NCBI RefSeq assembly: GCF_964656455.1
Contig: NC_135718.1
Span: 126,767,093-126,831,092, forward strand
Direction of reading: 5' to 3'
Origin: Halichoerus grypus
Taxonomy: Eukaryota; Chordata; Mammalia; Carnivora; Phocidae
DNA length: 64,000 bases
Positions 52,301 to 56,528 of the stretch are shown one piece after another. How positions within the stretch are numbered: the stretch's first letter is position 1; each line of letters begins with the position of its first letter. The notes under the pieces were generated by a model. It searched no databases and was not told the DNA's origin. It worked only from the letters and a program-made list of their open reading frames with translations. The translations under genes and the position numbers were made by a program.

Positions 52301-54306
52301 TTTCTGTTGCCTCTTGCCCTATCATGATCCTTGAGGCCTGTCTTTGAGGTTTCCCCATTCTCTCCAGCCAACTCACCCTCAGTTCTCTCACTTATCACTA
52401 ACCCCACATCTTCACGAACAGCCTTTAAAGCACTGTATAACTTACCTTTACTGACCCTTTAGGTTTAAACTAAGGGTTCCTTCCCCCACGGCAGCAGTCA
52501 CCATATACTCTCACATCTTGCTTAGATATACAACAGAGTTAACAACTACTAACTCTGAAGTTTTTTCGCAGTCACCCCACAAAACATTCAAAAATAATTA
52601 GATGCCACATTCACATTTTGTCATGTCCATCTTTCTCAGCCCTACCTGTAATCTGTGACTATCTCACCCACAATCACTTTGGAGAGAGATTTTTTACCAT
52701 CAACATCAAATCTAATAAAGCACTGCATTTATAACTACTATATATCAGTGATGACAATGAGGATGATACTACGCTGGATGGAGTTTTGGAAGGACCTCTT
52801 TGGGGAATAAGTGACCTAACAAGTGCTCTTTTTAAGGGAAACACAGAGGAGCCCGCCATACATTGCAGATTTGAAAGCAGACTGCATTATAGACTTAAGT
52901 CATTCTGACGTTTTCAAAGCAGCAGATCTAAAGAAATTTACATTTGCAAAAGATGCTGATTTCAATGTTTTAATTTTACACCCAATCATCAAAAATAATG
53001 AGGGTTCTACAACTAAACCTAAAATTTCTCCCTACATAGAAATGCCACCACCAAGCTTGAAGATGCATGAATGCACTCACTTTCCACAGGCAGAGTGGAA
53101 TTAGACACATCGCATGTCAGTAGTTTGGCCTTAGATTTTAAAAGGTGTAACATACCTCTTGCTGAAAGGCCTCACACGTACTGCCACTGTCACTTGACTG
53201 TTCTCTACTTTTAAGGGGTCTCTTTCTATCGAGGTGTTCCGACCTGTTGTTTCCTCTTCAAGAAGGAGTGTATTTTCTTGTGACCTTTCCTTTTCATTTG
53301 CTAGAAGAGAACTTCTTGGCTTTTGTTTAACTTGGAGGCTAGGCACCCTATTTTTCAGTATCGATGCAGCTGGGCTCGTAAGCTGTGGCGTGCCACACTT
53401 CGGTGTCCATTTGTGTCCTACAATGTACTTTGTAGGTGTTCTTTTTTCTAAGCTTCCAAATTTATTTGAATTTTTTGCCATATCCTTCCCAATACTTCTA
53501 TGATGCAAGTTTCCTGTTCCTGGCACTTTGATGTTCAACTTGCTCTGAAGAGGCTTTGTTGCCAAGTGTCCGGATGGAACAACTTTAGTCTGACTCTGGG
53601 CGTCAGTGGGTGCTCTATTACTTAAGTATTTAAGTGCGACATGTTCATTTGCCTCAAGGAGGGCAGAAAACGTTTCTTTGTGTTTTTCATCAGCCATCAT
53701 TTCAATGTCTTTTCGGTCTTTGGCTAAAGGTCCAAAAGATGCAACAGAAGAGTCTTTACCATTATTTACAATTGTTACCTTTCTCCTCATTTCCAGGGAA
53801 GCACAATCATTTTCTGTTGGGCTTCCCACATTCTGTGTTGTTTTCCACTTTTTCACACAATCTGTTTGAGCTGTTTTCCGCTTTTCCACAGAATCTGTTT
53901 GAGCTGTTTTCCACTTTTCCACAGACTCTGTTTTAGCACGACGTTGTAACGTAAGACGTGTTTCTGCAGTTTTTTCAGTTGAGTCCCCCAACTCACTGCC
54001 ACGCAAAGATGATTCTTTGTTCCTTGTAACTCTTCTCTGAAGTGCCAATCTACCAGCAGGGTCAGGGGTAAGAGGTACCTCTCCTGTTTTTTTACAGGCA
54101 GAAATCACATAAGTACTATTTATGTCTCTGATTTTATTTGCAGATCTCAATAACGGATCATCATTTTCACATTCTGACATACCCGAATTCAAATGCAGCT
54201 TACGTCTGCTACTATGGGTGAGGACATTCAGTGATGAACTCTTTTGGGAAGAAGGTATACCAAGGATATCCCTGTTATTTCTATTATGTGCGGTGTATAC
54301 TGACAT
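2395..54306 (-). CDS. KIF14: KIF14, kinesin family member 14 (complete coding span, 29 coding exons)
   Basis: A mitotic plus-end kinesin-3-type motor. Family knowledge: it acts at the central spindle and midbody in cytokinesis, binds PRC1 through its N-terminal extension and citron kinase through its coiled coils. Seen here: joining the 29 exons listed below keeps phase throughout and gives 4,989 nt, 1,662 residues. Domains in order are the basic N-terminal extension (1-370), kinesin motor (about 370-720), neck coiled coil (731-801), FHA domain (836-914), coiled coil (926-1090) and helical tail ending RIQWV. The motor has P-loop GQTGSGKS (460-467), switch [10 protein letters not shown] (577-585) and switch II DLAGSE (616-621), so all nucleotide-binding motifs are intact. 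The start is chosen because the ATG has A at -3 and the following residues match the known KIF14 N-terminus. No frameshift or premature stop was seen, so the gene looks functional. The identification is very secure; exon edges come from splice consensus and phase. Confidence 0.97.
3137..3275 (-). CDS. KIF14: KIF14 exon 29 (residues 1491-1537)
   Basis: Acceptor atttacag, donor CTGAGAG/gtatat. Encodes [20 protein letters not shown] then [20 protein letters not shown]. Confidence 0.95.
3487..3596 (-). mobile_element. Old short tRNA-Lys SINE
   Basis: Head reads GGGGCCCTGGCTTAGTC on the minus strand, with a long near-perfect target duplication starting AAGAATTTTAAATTAATTTT (3466 and 3597). Intron 29. 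Confidence 0.8.
4202..4276 (-). CDS. KIF14: KIF14 exon 28 (residues 1466-1490)
   Basis: Acceptor tctctatag, donor AAAACA/gtaaga. 25 whole codons: [20 protein letters not shown] then AEWKT. Confidence 0.93.
4630..5105 (-). mobile_element. LINE-1 3' end fragment
   Basis: Contains the reverse complement of the L1 end (ACATATAAGTGAGATCATAC) and of the 3' UTR run AATGATCACCACAATAAGTT. Intron 27. Confidence 0.8.
6151..6365 (-). mobile_element. CanSINE
   Basis: Full-length minus-strand copy. Target duplication CATCCTCACTTTTT (6137-6150 and 6366-6379). Intron 27. Confidence 0.92.
7831..7953 (-). CDS. KIF14: KIF14 exon 27 (residues 1425-1465)
   Basis: Acceptor tttttctag, donor AATGAG/gtaaga. 41 whole codons: [20 protein letters not shown] to [17 protein letters not shown]. 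Confidence 0.95.
8155..8322 (+). mobile_element. LINE-1 3' end (carnivore type)
   Basis: GATGGGTATTAAGGAGGGCA and GAGCACTGGGTGTTGTATG followed by an A-rich tail, the classic end of carnivore L1. Intron 26. Confidence 0.8.
8703..8861 (-). CDS. KIF14: KIF14 exon 26 (residues 1372-1424)
   Basis: Acceptor gttttatag, donor GTTCAG/gtaatt. 53 whole codons: [20 protein letters not shown] to [16 protein letters not shown]. Confidence 0.95.
10713..10936 (-). mobile_element. CanSINE
   Basis: Diverged full-length copy. Target duplication TATTCAAGGAATTCTT / TATTCAAAGAATTCTT at 10697 and 10937. Intron 25. Confidence 0.9.
11338..11541 (+). mobile_element. CanSINE, young
   Basis: Perfect 16-bp duplication AAGAAGTGGACCAGAG (11322-11337 and 11542-11557). 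Intron 25. Confidence 0.95.
11780..12030 (+). mobile_element. MIR SINE
   Basis: Recognisable MIR core GACTGCCTGGGTTCAAATCC and tail AATTAAATGAGTTAATA with CTTAGTGCCTGGCAC. Intron 25. Confidence 0.8.
12185..12369 (-). CDS. KIF14: KIF14 exon 25 (residues 1310-1371): C-terminal helical region
   Basis: Acceptor tttcaaag, donor TTGCAG/gtaaat. Encodes [20 protein letters not shown] to [20 protein letters not shown], a helical tail segment. Confidence 0.96.
12557..12781 (-). CDS. KIF14: KIF14 exon 24 (residues 1235-1310): C-terminal helical region
   Basis: Acceptor ctgatatag, donor GATAACT/gtaagc. Encodes [40 protein letters not shown] and [15 protein letters not shown], matching the KIF14 tail. 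Confidence 0.95.
13356..13564 (-). mobile_element. CanSINE
   Basis: Full-length copy. Target duplication TCAGCATAATTTTCT (13341 and 13565). Intron 23. Confidence 0.93.
13714..13910 (+). mobile_element. CanSINE, young
   Basis: Perfect 16-bp duplication AAGATTATTTTTTCGG (13698-13713 and 13911-13926). Intron 23. Confidence 0.95.
14010..14135 (+). mobile_element. Old short tRNA-Lys SINE
   Basis: GAGCTTGGCTGGCTCAGTCA head with TGTGACTCTTGATCTCGGGG body and A-rich tail. Intron 23. Confidence 0.8.
15624..15718 (-). CDS. KIF14: KIF14 exon 23 (residues 1203-1235)
   Basis: Acceptor tttttttag, donor TCATCAG/gtattt. Encodes [20 protein letters not shown] then [12 protein letters not shown] second AG six bases inside (gagcag) could remove two residues. 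Confidence 0.93.
15788..15972 (+). mobile_element. CanSINE
   Basis: Target duplication AGAATATTCTT (15777-15787 and 15973-15983). Lies 60 bp upstream of exon 23 in intron 22. Confidence 0.93.
17820..18020 (-). mobile_element. CanSINE
   Basis: Target duplication AATAAGCTAAA (17809 and 18021). Intron 22. Confidence 0.93.
18056..18275 (-). mobile_element. LINE-1 3' end fragment
   Basis: TTAGTTTCAGGTGTACAATA and GTTCATCACAATAAGTGTCC are reverse complements of the carnivore L1 3' UTR. Intron 22. Confidence 0.75.
18590..18850 (-). mobile_element. MIR-like fragment
   Basis: CATTTATTCAACACCTA, then ATGAGAAAACTGAAGCCTA, resembles inverted MIR. Diverged. Intron 22. Confidence 0.5.
19341..19362. repeat. 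(GA)n microsatellite
   Basis: About ten GA units after a short A run. Intron 22. Confidence 0.8.
19390..19625 (+). mobile_element. MIR SINE
   Basis: Body CTCAATCCTGGATTTGAGTA and CAGCTCTGTGAGTTTGGACA with ATGAGATAATACTTAGCA tail. Intron 22. Confidence 0.75.
20705..20805 (-). CDS. KIF14: KIF14 exon 22 (residues 1170-1203): acidic linker
   Basis: Acceptor tttcttag, donor AGGAG/gtaaag. Encodes [20 protein letters not shown] then [14 protein letters not shown], an acidic then Ser/Arg-rich linker. Confidence 0.95.
20864..21042 (+). mobile_element. CanSINE
   Basis: GGGGCACCTGGGTGGCTCAG head 60 bp upstream of exon 22, in intron 21. Flanks share ATTTAGCAACT / TTTAGCAATT. Confidence 0.92.
21153..21337 (+). 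mobile_element. CanSINE
   Basis: GGGGTGCCTGGGTGGCTCAG head, AATAAATAAATC tail, flanks AAAATATCATACATT / AAAATATCACATT. Intron 21. Confidence 0.92.
21515..21690 (+). mobile_element. LINE-1 3' end (carnivore type)
   Basis: GATGGGTATTAAGGAGGGCA, GAGCACTGGGTGTTATATGC and AATAAAATTAAATTAAAAAA end. Intron 21. Confidence 0.85.
22205..22421 (-). mobile_element. CanSINE, diverged
   Basis: Target duplication TGATTTACTGAC (22185 and 22422). Intron 21. Confidence 0.9.
22640..22741 (-). mobile_element. Old short tRNA-Lys SINE
   Basis: Minus-strand head GGGGTGCCTGGCTGGCTCAG; short body. Intron 21. Confidence 0.8.
22774..22973 (+). mobile_element. CanSINE
   Basis: GGGGCACCTGGGTGGCTCAG head. Flanks AAGCTTCCCCAT / AACCTTCCCCAT. 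Intron 21. Confidence 0.92.
23560..24370 (+). mobile_element. Probable old LINE-1 remnant
   Basis: Diverged text resembling the end of L1 ORF2 (AGTAAACAGAGAAATGGAC, AAGGACATGAACACATA) with a run of small ORFs. Low certainty. Intron 21, next to exon 21. Confidence 0.4.
24565..24697 (-). CDS. KIF14: KIF14 exon 21 (residues 1125-1169)
   Basis: Acceptor ttctttcag, donor TATGAG/gtttgg (weak but GT). Encodes [20 protein letters not shown] then [20 protein letters not shown]. Confidence 0.95.
24970..25165 (+). mobile_element. CanSINE, young
   Basis: GGGCGCCTGGATGGCTCAG head. Flanks AGAAGCTAAGTA / AGAAGTAAATT. Intron 20. Confidence 0.93.
25455..25548 (-). CDS. KIF14: KIF14 exon 20 (residues 1094-1125)
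   Basis: Acceptor tctactag, donor GGCAG/gtgagc. Encodes [20 protein letters not shown] then [11 protein letters not shown], the end of the coiled-coil region. Confidence 0.94.
26560..26780 (+). mobile_element. CanSINE, diverged
   Basis: GGGGCACCTGGGTCACTCAG head, (AAAT)n tail. First of three adjacent SINEs in intron 19. Confidence 0.9.
26784..26893 (+). mobile_element. Old short tRNA-Lys SINE
   Basis: GGGGTGCCTGGCTGGCTCAG head and GAGCCTACTTAATAAAAATG tail. Intron 19. Confidence 0.8.
26905..27137 (+). mobile_element. CanSINE, diverged
   Basis: GGGGCACCTGGGTTACTCAG head; A-rich tail. Third of the intron 19 cluster. Confidence 0.9.
27330..27690 (+). mobile_element. Probable old LINE-1 3' end
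   Basis: GATATGATGTCTTGGATTTG, ATTGCTGAAGTTGGATGATA and TTGAAATTTTCCATAATGAG recall an old L1 terminus. Intron 19. Confidence 0.45.
27985..28111 (-). CDS. KIF14: KIF14 exon 19 (residues 1052-1094): coiled coil
   Basis: Acceptor tcaattag, donor TTTTAA/gtgagt. Encodes [20 protein letters not shown] to QSNRDKTFL. The split codon with exon 20 gives Ile where human, as I recall, has Val. Confidence 0.93.
29672..29824 (-). CDS. KIF14: KIF14 exon 18 (residues 1001-1051): coiled coil
   Basis: Acceptor tctttaaag, donor AAACAG/gtaatt. Encodes 51 codons from [16 protein letters not shown] to [14 protein letters not shown] helix ([11 protein letters not shown]), charged and heptad-rich. Confidence 0.95.
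30326..30473 (-). CDS. KIF14: KIF14 exon 17 (residues 951-1000): coiled coil
   Basis: Acceptor tttgtag, donor GAACTG/gtaaaa. Encodes [18 protein letters not shown] to [11 protein letters not shown], strongly heptad-like. In human KIF14 the coiled coil holds the citron kinase interaction. Confidence 0.96.
30734..30941 (-). mobile_element. CanSINE
   Basis: Target duplication TATATTTTTCTAATC on both sides. Intron 16. Confidence 0.93.
31050..31259 (-). mobile_element. CanSINE, diverged
   Basis: GCACATGCATGCACG-rich internal part and a GGGAGCATCTGGGTGGCTTA head on the minus strand. Intron 16. Confidence 0.85.
31550..31752 (+). mobile_element. CanSINE
   Basis: Target duplication AATAAAATCAATG with near-match ends (31532 and 31753). 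Intron 16. Confidence 0.92.
31830..32112 (+). mobile_element. LINE-1 3' UTR fragment
   Basis: GGCTAGTGGTGACCAGGGCC, GAGTTTCAGTTTGGGATGAT and AATATACTTAATGCC are typical L1 3' UTR. A 30-bp piece with ATTATGTAACATATAT is repeated at its end. Intron 16. Confidence 0.75.
32700..32855. mobile_element. LINE-2 end fragment
   Basis: GAGATGATAAATTCCTCCAG and ATCTGCTCAATAAACGTCTG recall the L2 3' region. Ends about 140 bp from exon 16. Confidence 0.5.
32994..33154 (-). CDS. KIF14: KIF14 exon 16 (residues 898-951): FHA end and coiled-coil start
   Basis: Acceptor gctttag, donor TCACA/gtaagt. Encodes [17 protein letters not shown], the last FHA strands (to residue 914), then a basic linker and [15 protein letters not shown]. 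Confidence 0.96.
33265..33540 (-). mobile_element. MIR fragments
   Basis: TAACATTTATTAAATACTTT, CACAACAACCCAGTGAGATA and GAATGAGGAAG read as inverted MIR. A second weaker copy follows. Intron 15. Confidence 0.65.
33605..33717 (-). mobile_element. Old short tRNA-Lys SINE
   Basis: Head GGGGCACCTGGCTGGCTCAG on minus. Target duplication about CTC(CC)AATGTAATT. It splits an older repeat. Intron 15. Confidence 0.8.
34095..34197 (-). CDS. KIF14: KIF14 exon 15 (residues 863-897): FHA domain
   Basis: Acceptor tcttaacag, donor CATCAT/gtaagt. Encodes [14 protein letters not shown] and [10 protein letters not shown], the central FHA strands with the conserved Asn-Gly turn. Confidence 0.95.
35149..35335 (-). 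mobile_element. CanSINE
   Basis: Flanks CATCTTACTCTT / CATATCTTACTCTT. Intron 14. Confidence 0.9.
35825..37420 (+). mobile_element. LINE-1, 3' part of ORF2 and 3' UTR, decayed
   Basis: GTATACCAGATATAAAGACA, GACATGAACAGGCAAGTCC, AACAAGGATGTGGAG-like (GACAAGGATGTGGAGTAATA) and AGCAATATTGTGATAGC follow L1 order. Stops break every frame. A SINE interrupts it at 36138-36343. Intron 14. Confidence 0.75.
36138..36343 (+). mobile_element. CanSINE inside L1
   Basis: Target duplication GAAAAGTTAGGAGA (36124-36137 and 36344-36357). Intron 14. Confidence 0.94.
37763..37947 (-). CDS. KIF14: KIF14 exon 14 (residues 802-863): start of FHA domain
   Basis: Acceptor tccactag, donor GATCATTG/gtatgt. Encodes [19 protein letters not shown], the linker typical of kinesin-3 motors, then the FHA opening [22 protein letters not shown] domains bind phosphothreonine in other proteins. 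Confidence 0.97.
38180..39960. mobile_element. LINE-2-like pieces (diverged)
   Basis: Pyrimidine-rich text with typical inverted-L2 phrases: ACTACTGCAGCAGCTGCCTG, AAACCCTTCAGTGGCTCCCA and CCCATGCCTGGCACAG. Several small ORFs on the plus strand are by-products. Intron 13. Confidence 0.55.
40147..40210 (-). CDS. KIF14: KIF14 exon 13 (residues 780-801): coiled coil
   Basis: Acceptor tttggaaag, donor TTACAG/gtatca. Encodes [21 protein letters not shown], a charged helix joining the neck to the FHA domain. Confidence 0.93.
40475..40622 (-). CDS. KIF14: KIF14 exon 12 (residues 731-780): neck coiled coil
   Basis: Acceptor aaatatttag, donor GCAAAG/gtggaa (weak at +3 to +5). Encodes [15 protein letters not shown] to [14 protein letters not shown], a heptad-rich helix. 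Confidence 0.95.
40846..40955. repeat. Ancient interspersed repeat of unnamed family
   Basis: GGCCATATAATGTATTGTTC, GACACTTTTGAG, ACATAAACCAGGATTGTCCC and AGGCAAACC. The same phrases occur inverted at 33540-33785. I cannot name the family. Intron 11. Confidence 0.5.
41699..41871 (-). CDS. KIF14: KIF14 exon 11 (residues 673-731): end of motor and neck
   Basis: Acceptor ccttgaag, donor TTAGAG/gtgaag. Encodes [20 protein letters not shown] and the motor-closing [13 protein letters not shown], then [11 protein letters not shown]. Confidence 0.97.
42006..42104 (-). mobile_element. Old short tRNA-Lys SINE
   Basis: TTATTTTAAGTAAGCTCTAC and GACTGAGCCAGCCATGCA. Intron 10. Confidence 0.75.
42280..42375. 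mobile_element. LINE-2 end fragment
   Basis: GAAAGAAACTATGTGTG then GGTGCTCAATAAATACTGA recall the L2 terminus. Intron 10. Confidence 0.45.
42601..42699 (+). mobile_element. CanSINE, 3'-truncated
   Basis: Only the tRNA-derived head is present (GGCCTGGGTGGCTCAG to CCCGCATCAGGGCT). It lacks the CT-rich body and A tail. Intron 10. Confidence 0.85.
42965..43150 (-). mobile_element. MIR fragment
   Basis: TATTACAGATGAAGAAAGAG and GTGATTTGCCGAAGTCGCAG read as inverted MIR. Intron 10. Confidence 0.65.
43272..43277 (-). promoter_or_regulatory. KIF14: Non-canonical GC splice donor of KIF14 intron 10
   Basis: Minus strand reads ACATG/gcaagt. The rest of the donor consensus (AAGT) is perfect, as usual for GC-AG introns. 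The intron ends with ccttgaag at 41872. Confidence 0.9.
43278..43393 (-). CDS. KIF14: KIF14 exon 10 (residues 635-673): motor, followed by a GC donor
   Basis: Acceptor gtgtacag. Encodes [19 protein letters not shown] and [11 protein letters not shown], conserved helix-4/5 segments. The only in-phase donor is ACATG/gcaagt, a GC-AG intron. The split Trp codon TG|G is completed by exon 11. Confidence 0.95.
43719..43830 (-). mobile_element. Old short tRNA-Lys SINE next to exon 9 donor
   Basis: Minus-strand head GGGGTGCCTGGCTGGCTCAG. Target duplication GAAAAGCCTCAT at 43705-43716 and 43831-43842. The latter abuts the donor gtaaat at 43843-43848. Confidence 0.88.
43849..43965 (-). CDS. KIF14: KIF14 exon 9 (residues 596-634): motor switch II
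   Basis: Acceptor gctgcag, donor CTGAAG/gtaaat. 39 codons. It contains [11 protein letters not shown], with switch II DLAGSE at 616-621. An old SINE starts 18 bp past the donor. Confidence 0.97.
44137..44304 (+). mobile_element. CanSINE
   Basis: GGGGTGCCTGGGTGGCTCAG head. Flanks ATAAACATTAGAGAAT / ATAAACATTCAAGAAT. Intron 8. Confidence 0.92.
44488..44597 (-). mobile_element. Old short tRNA-Lys SINE
   Basis: Minus-strand GGGGTGCCTGGCTGGCTCAG head. Intron 8. Confidence 0.8.
45101..45208 (-). CDS. KIF14: KIF14 exon 8 (residues 560-595): motor switch I
   Basis: Acceptor cttgtaag, donor ACCAAG/gtattc. 36 codons. It contains NDKSSRSHS (577-585), the switch I motif NxxSSRSH that senses the ATP gamma-phosphate. 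Confidence 0.97.
45652..45682 (-). CDS. KIF14: KIF14 exon 7 (residues 549-559): motor micro-exon
   Basis: Only 31 nt. Acceptor aaaaatag, donor ATCCAG/gtaaga. Encodes [10 protein letters not shown] after the split Met, in phase between exons 6 and 8. Confidence 0.93.
46478..46530 (-). CDS. KIF14: KIF14 exon 6 (residues 532-549): motor
   Basis: Acceptor ctattag, donor TCAAT/gtaagt. Encodes [18 protein letters not shown], the motor segment that usually reads VREHP..GPYVE in kinesin-3 members. Confidence 0.95.
46961..47156 (-). mobile_element. CanSINE, young
   Basis: Near-consensus copy ending GCCACCCAGGCGCCCC. Intron 5 cluster of six SINEs (46.96-48.64 kb). Confidence 0.93.
47212..47410 (-). 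mobile_element. CanSINE
   Basis: Flanks GCCATGTGATTTT / GCCACATGATTTT. Intron 5. Confidence 0.92.
47497..47708 (-). mobile_element. CanSINE, diverged
   Basis: Ends GAGCCACCCAGGTGCCACC. Intron 5. Confidence 0.85.
47755..47946 (+). mobile_element. CanSINE
   Basis: GGGGCACGTGGGTGGCTCGG head. Flanks AAAGATTATGTA. Intron 5. Confidence 0.92.
48289..48636 (-). mobile_element. CanSINE interrupted by a second SINE
   Basis: Target duplication TAATAGCAATTTTA (48275-48288 and 48637-48650) bounds the outer element. A plus-strand SINE splits it. Lies 113 bp from exon 5, in intron 5. Confidence 0.93.
48318..48480 (+). mobile_element. CanSINE nested in CanSINE
   Basis: GGGGTGCCTGGGTGGCTCAG head to AAATAAATAAG tail, in the A-rich tail of the outer minus-strand copy. 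Confidence 0.92.
48750..48848 (-). CDS. KIF14: KIF14 exon 5 (residues 499-531): motor
   Basis: Acceptor ctactag, donor CAACCA/gtaaga. Encodes 33 whole codons including the kinesin signature [13 protein letters not shown]. Confidence 0.96.
48890..49045 (+). mobile_element. LINE-1 fragment (end of ORF2)
   Basis: GAATATATAAAGGACTGTTA and GACTTGAACAGATATTTCTC with CCAAAGAAGATA are L1 ORF2 phrases. 40 bp upstream of exon 5, in intron 4. Confidence 0.75.
49060..49735 (-). mobile_element. LINE-2 fragment
   Basis: Phrases CCATTCTCCACACTGCAGCC, TTGCACATGCTGCTCCCACT and GCCTAGAATGTCCTTCC are inverted L2. Intron 4. Confidence 0.7.
49846..49869. repeat. (CA)n microsatellite
   Basis: About eleven CA units; likely polymorphic. 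Intron 4. Confidence 0.85.
50464..50551 (-). CDS. KIF14: KIF14 exon 4 (residues 469-498): motor
   Basis: Acceptor attttccag, donor CAAGAG/gtatgt. Encodes [19 protein letters not shown], the helix-2 region common to kinesin motors (GIIPR). Phase 2 in, phase 0 out. Confidence 0.95.
50680..50865 (+). mobile_element. MIR SINE
   Basis: CTTCCTGAGTTCAAATCTTG and TTAGCTCTGTGACCTTAAAC then TATAAAATGGGAATAA. Intron 3. Confidence 0.75.
51196..51450 (-). CDS. KIF14: KIF14 exon 3 (residues 384-469): motor with P-loop
   Basis: Acceptor ctttgtaaag, donor TATAC/gtaagt. Encodes [15 protein letters not shown] through [10 protein letters not shown]. The Walker A/P-loop that holds ATP phosphates is residues 460-467. 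The intron splits the codon after the P-loop, in phase 2. Confidence 0.97.
53156..54306 (-). CDS. KIF14: KIF14 coding exon 2 (residues 1-384): N-terminal extension and first motor strand
   Basis: A 1,151-nt open stretch starting [11 protein letters not shown] and ending in the first motor strand [10 protein letters not shown] (372-381), then the donor AAGAG/gtatgt in phase 2. The extension is rich in Ser, Thr, Lys and Arg and is predicted disordered. In human KIF14 this part binds PRC1 and microtubules or actin. It includes an 11-residue tandem repeat at about 53841-53931. Confidence 0.97.
53841..53931 (-). repeat. KIF14: 33-bp coding tandem repeat in KIF14 exon 2 (about 2.8 copies)
   Basis: Units at 53841-53873, 53874-53906 and 53907-53931 (partial) differ by a few bases. 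They encode the 11-residue unit [11 protein letters not shown], then [11 protein letters not shown], then [11 protein letters not shown]. The unit length keeps frame. The human protein, as I recall it, has fewer copies. Confidence 0.85.
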
Positions 54307-54420
54307 TGTGGCAGGAAGTTGTTTTAAAAAAGAATGTTGGTGAAGAACCGAAGCTCTTCTTTAGACGTTCATTTGACTTCCAGCCATATCTTATGTATCA
54401 GTTTCCAATTATCTGCTAAA
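54307..54420 (-). other. KIF14: KIF14 exon 2, 5' UTR part
   Basis: The exon 2 acceptor is a long poly-pyrimidine tract ending tttacag, with the exon starting at 54420. The 114-nt leader to the ATG contains one short upstream ORF, listed separately. Confidence 0.8.
54361..54387 (-). CDS. Upstream ORF in the KIF14 leader (8 codons plus stop)
   Basis: ATG at 54387-54385 opens the 8-residue frame MAGSQMNV, ending at TAA (54363-54361), 54 nt before the KIF14 start. It has G at -3 and G at +4, a strong initiation context. It is the first ATG of the inferred mRNA because exon 1 has none. Its translation is an inference. Confidence 0.5.
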   Translation of the reverse strand: MAGSQMNV

Positions 54421-54774
54421 CTGTAAAAAAAAAAAAAAAATTATATTGTAAGACTATAAACAGGCATTAAAAAATATGAGAACCTTCCATTGTGAAAGTA
54501 ACTTCCCAGAGGAATGAATACGTTAGAATAAATCACAATCTCCTCCTCAGATACTGTTCCCAAGCAGCTTCAGACAAATCTCTGCCTTCAAAGAGCTTAT
54601 AATAATTATGCAACAAATATTTACTGAGTCCCTATTATGTGCCAGGCCCTCTGATAGATACTATGGATTTCAAAGACAAGACCTTGTTCCCATTTTCTTA
54701 GTCTAGAAGGAATACATGGATTTCCATTATATCAGGACAAAGAGGCCCAGTGACTTAAAAGATATAAATAGTGC

Positions 54775-55600
54775 ATGTCAAAGAAGATATTCGAATGGCC
54801 AATAAGCACCTAAGAAGATGCTCAACATCACTAATCATTAGGGAAATGCAAATCAAAACTACAATGAGATACCACATCACACCCATTATGATGGCTACGA
54901 ACAAAAAAGCAAGTGCTGGCGAGGACGTGGAGAAATTGGTACCCTTGAGCACTACTGGCGGAAATGTAAAATGGCACAGCCACTGTGGAAAATAGTATGG
55001 AAGTTCCTCAAAAACACTAAAAATAGAATTACCATATGACCTAGAAATTCTACTTCTGGATTATCTAACCAAAAGAATTAAAAGCAGGGTCTTGAAGAGA
55101 CCATTGTACGCTCATGTTCATAGCAGCATTATTCGCTATAGCTAAAACATGGAAGCAACCCAAGTGTCCGTGGACTGATGAATGGCTTACCAAAATGTGG
55201 TATTTACACACCATGAAATATTATGCAGCCTTATAAAGAAATTCTGCAATATGCTACAACATGGATGAATCTTGAAGACATAATGCTAAGTGAAATAAGT
55301 CAGTCACAAAAAGACAAATATTGTATGATTCCACTCATATGAGGTACTTGGAGTAGTTAAAATCATAAAGACAGAAAGTATAATGGTGGTTGCCAGGGGC
55401 TGAGGCCAGGGGAAAATGAGGAGTTATTGTTTAGTAAGTACAGAGTTTCAGATTTACAAGATGACAAAGGATTATGGGGATGGATGGTAGTAATGTCTGC
55501 ACAACAATGTGAATGTATTTAAGGATATACACTTTAAAATGTATACGTAAAAACAGATAAGATAATACATGTTATGTGTATTTTAACACAATCAGGAAAA
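54775..55600 (+). mobile_element. LINE-1 3' end (ORF2 end and 3' UTR)
   Basis: GAAGATGCTCAACATCACTA, CATGGATGAATCTTGAAGAC, GTGAAATAAGTCAGTCACAA and GGTGGTTGCCAGGGGCTGAG in normal L1 order. Antisense to KIF14, in intron 1. Confidence 0.88.
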
Positions 55601-56528
55601 GAGGGGGAGGAAGGAGGGGGAGGAGGAATGTGCATGTCAGCAAAGATTTTTATTTAGTACTCCCTGTTTGCAGATTAGGAGAGGGACTAACAGAAACCCT
55701 GGCACCTAAATCAGAGACTGGATAAAGCATTTGGTAATACCTGTTGAATGTATGTTAAATACAGGAATGCCTCGTGGAGATTAGTTTGAGAGGGGTCACA
55801 AAACAGAGTATTCCCAAATAAATACCATAGACAATAACTACAATAAGTAAATTAATTGCTTCTGTTGAGAAAAATTATGCAGGATTAGATAAGTAGACAG
55901 CTTGCCCTGTAGCAATTAGACAACAAAGTAGACAGGTGTGTATATAAATATGTCAACAATATCTATCCAGCATTAATGGTTTAAAAGAAAAAGAACAGCA
56001 GTGACAGCTAAAAGGTCTGGCTTCTAGTCAACTCTGCGCCAAACTGGTAATATTGATGTAAACAAGTCTTTAAATTTGCATGCCTGGTTCTAACTTGTAA
56101 AATGACACTTGCTCAAACTATTCCATAGATACTGCTATGCAGGAATATAATAGAAGTTAACTTTTAAGTAATTTAAAGTTCCAAATAAGTAATAATCATT
56201 ACCACCACCACCACCCCCCCCAAAAAAAAGAAAAAAAAAATCGTCAGGATATAAGCACCTGCCCTCAACCTTTTAACTAAAAATATAGAATGTTCCTATT
56301 ACGGAAATAAATTTAAAGGCAAGAAAAGATTCTGGAAATTCTACCGCAGCTAAAAACTATTTGCTACTTACACAAACAGATAGGGCTTTTTGTTTGGGAA
56401 GTTTCGCTACCGGAGTTTAAAGGAGTGAAATGAATAGAAAGAAGGAAATTAAGTCACAACCAGAACCAAAAGATCCCCGTGGATGGGTTCTCAGCTAGTC
56501 ACTCCGAGGGCTGGGACGGCGAGTGTAC

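Noticed and set aside
54755..54995. Small ORFs in intron 1 (ILKGT... and [12 protein letters not shown]...)
   Set aside because: They are translations of the LINE-1 3' end on either strand.
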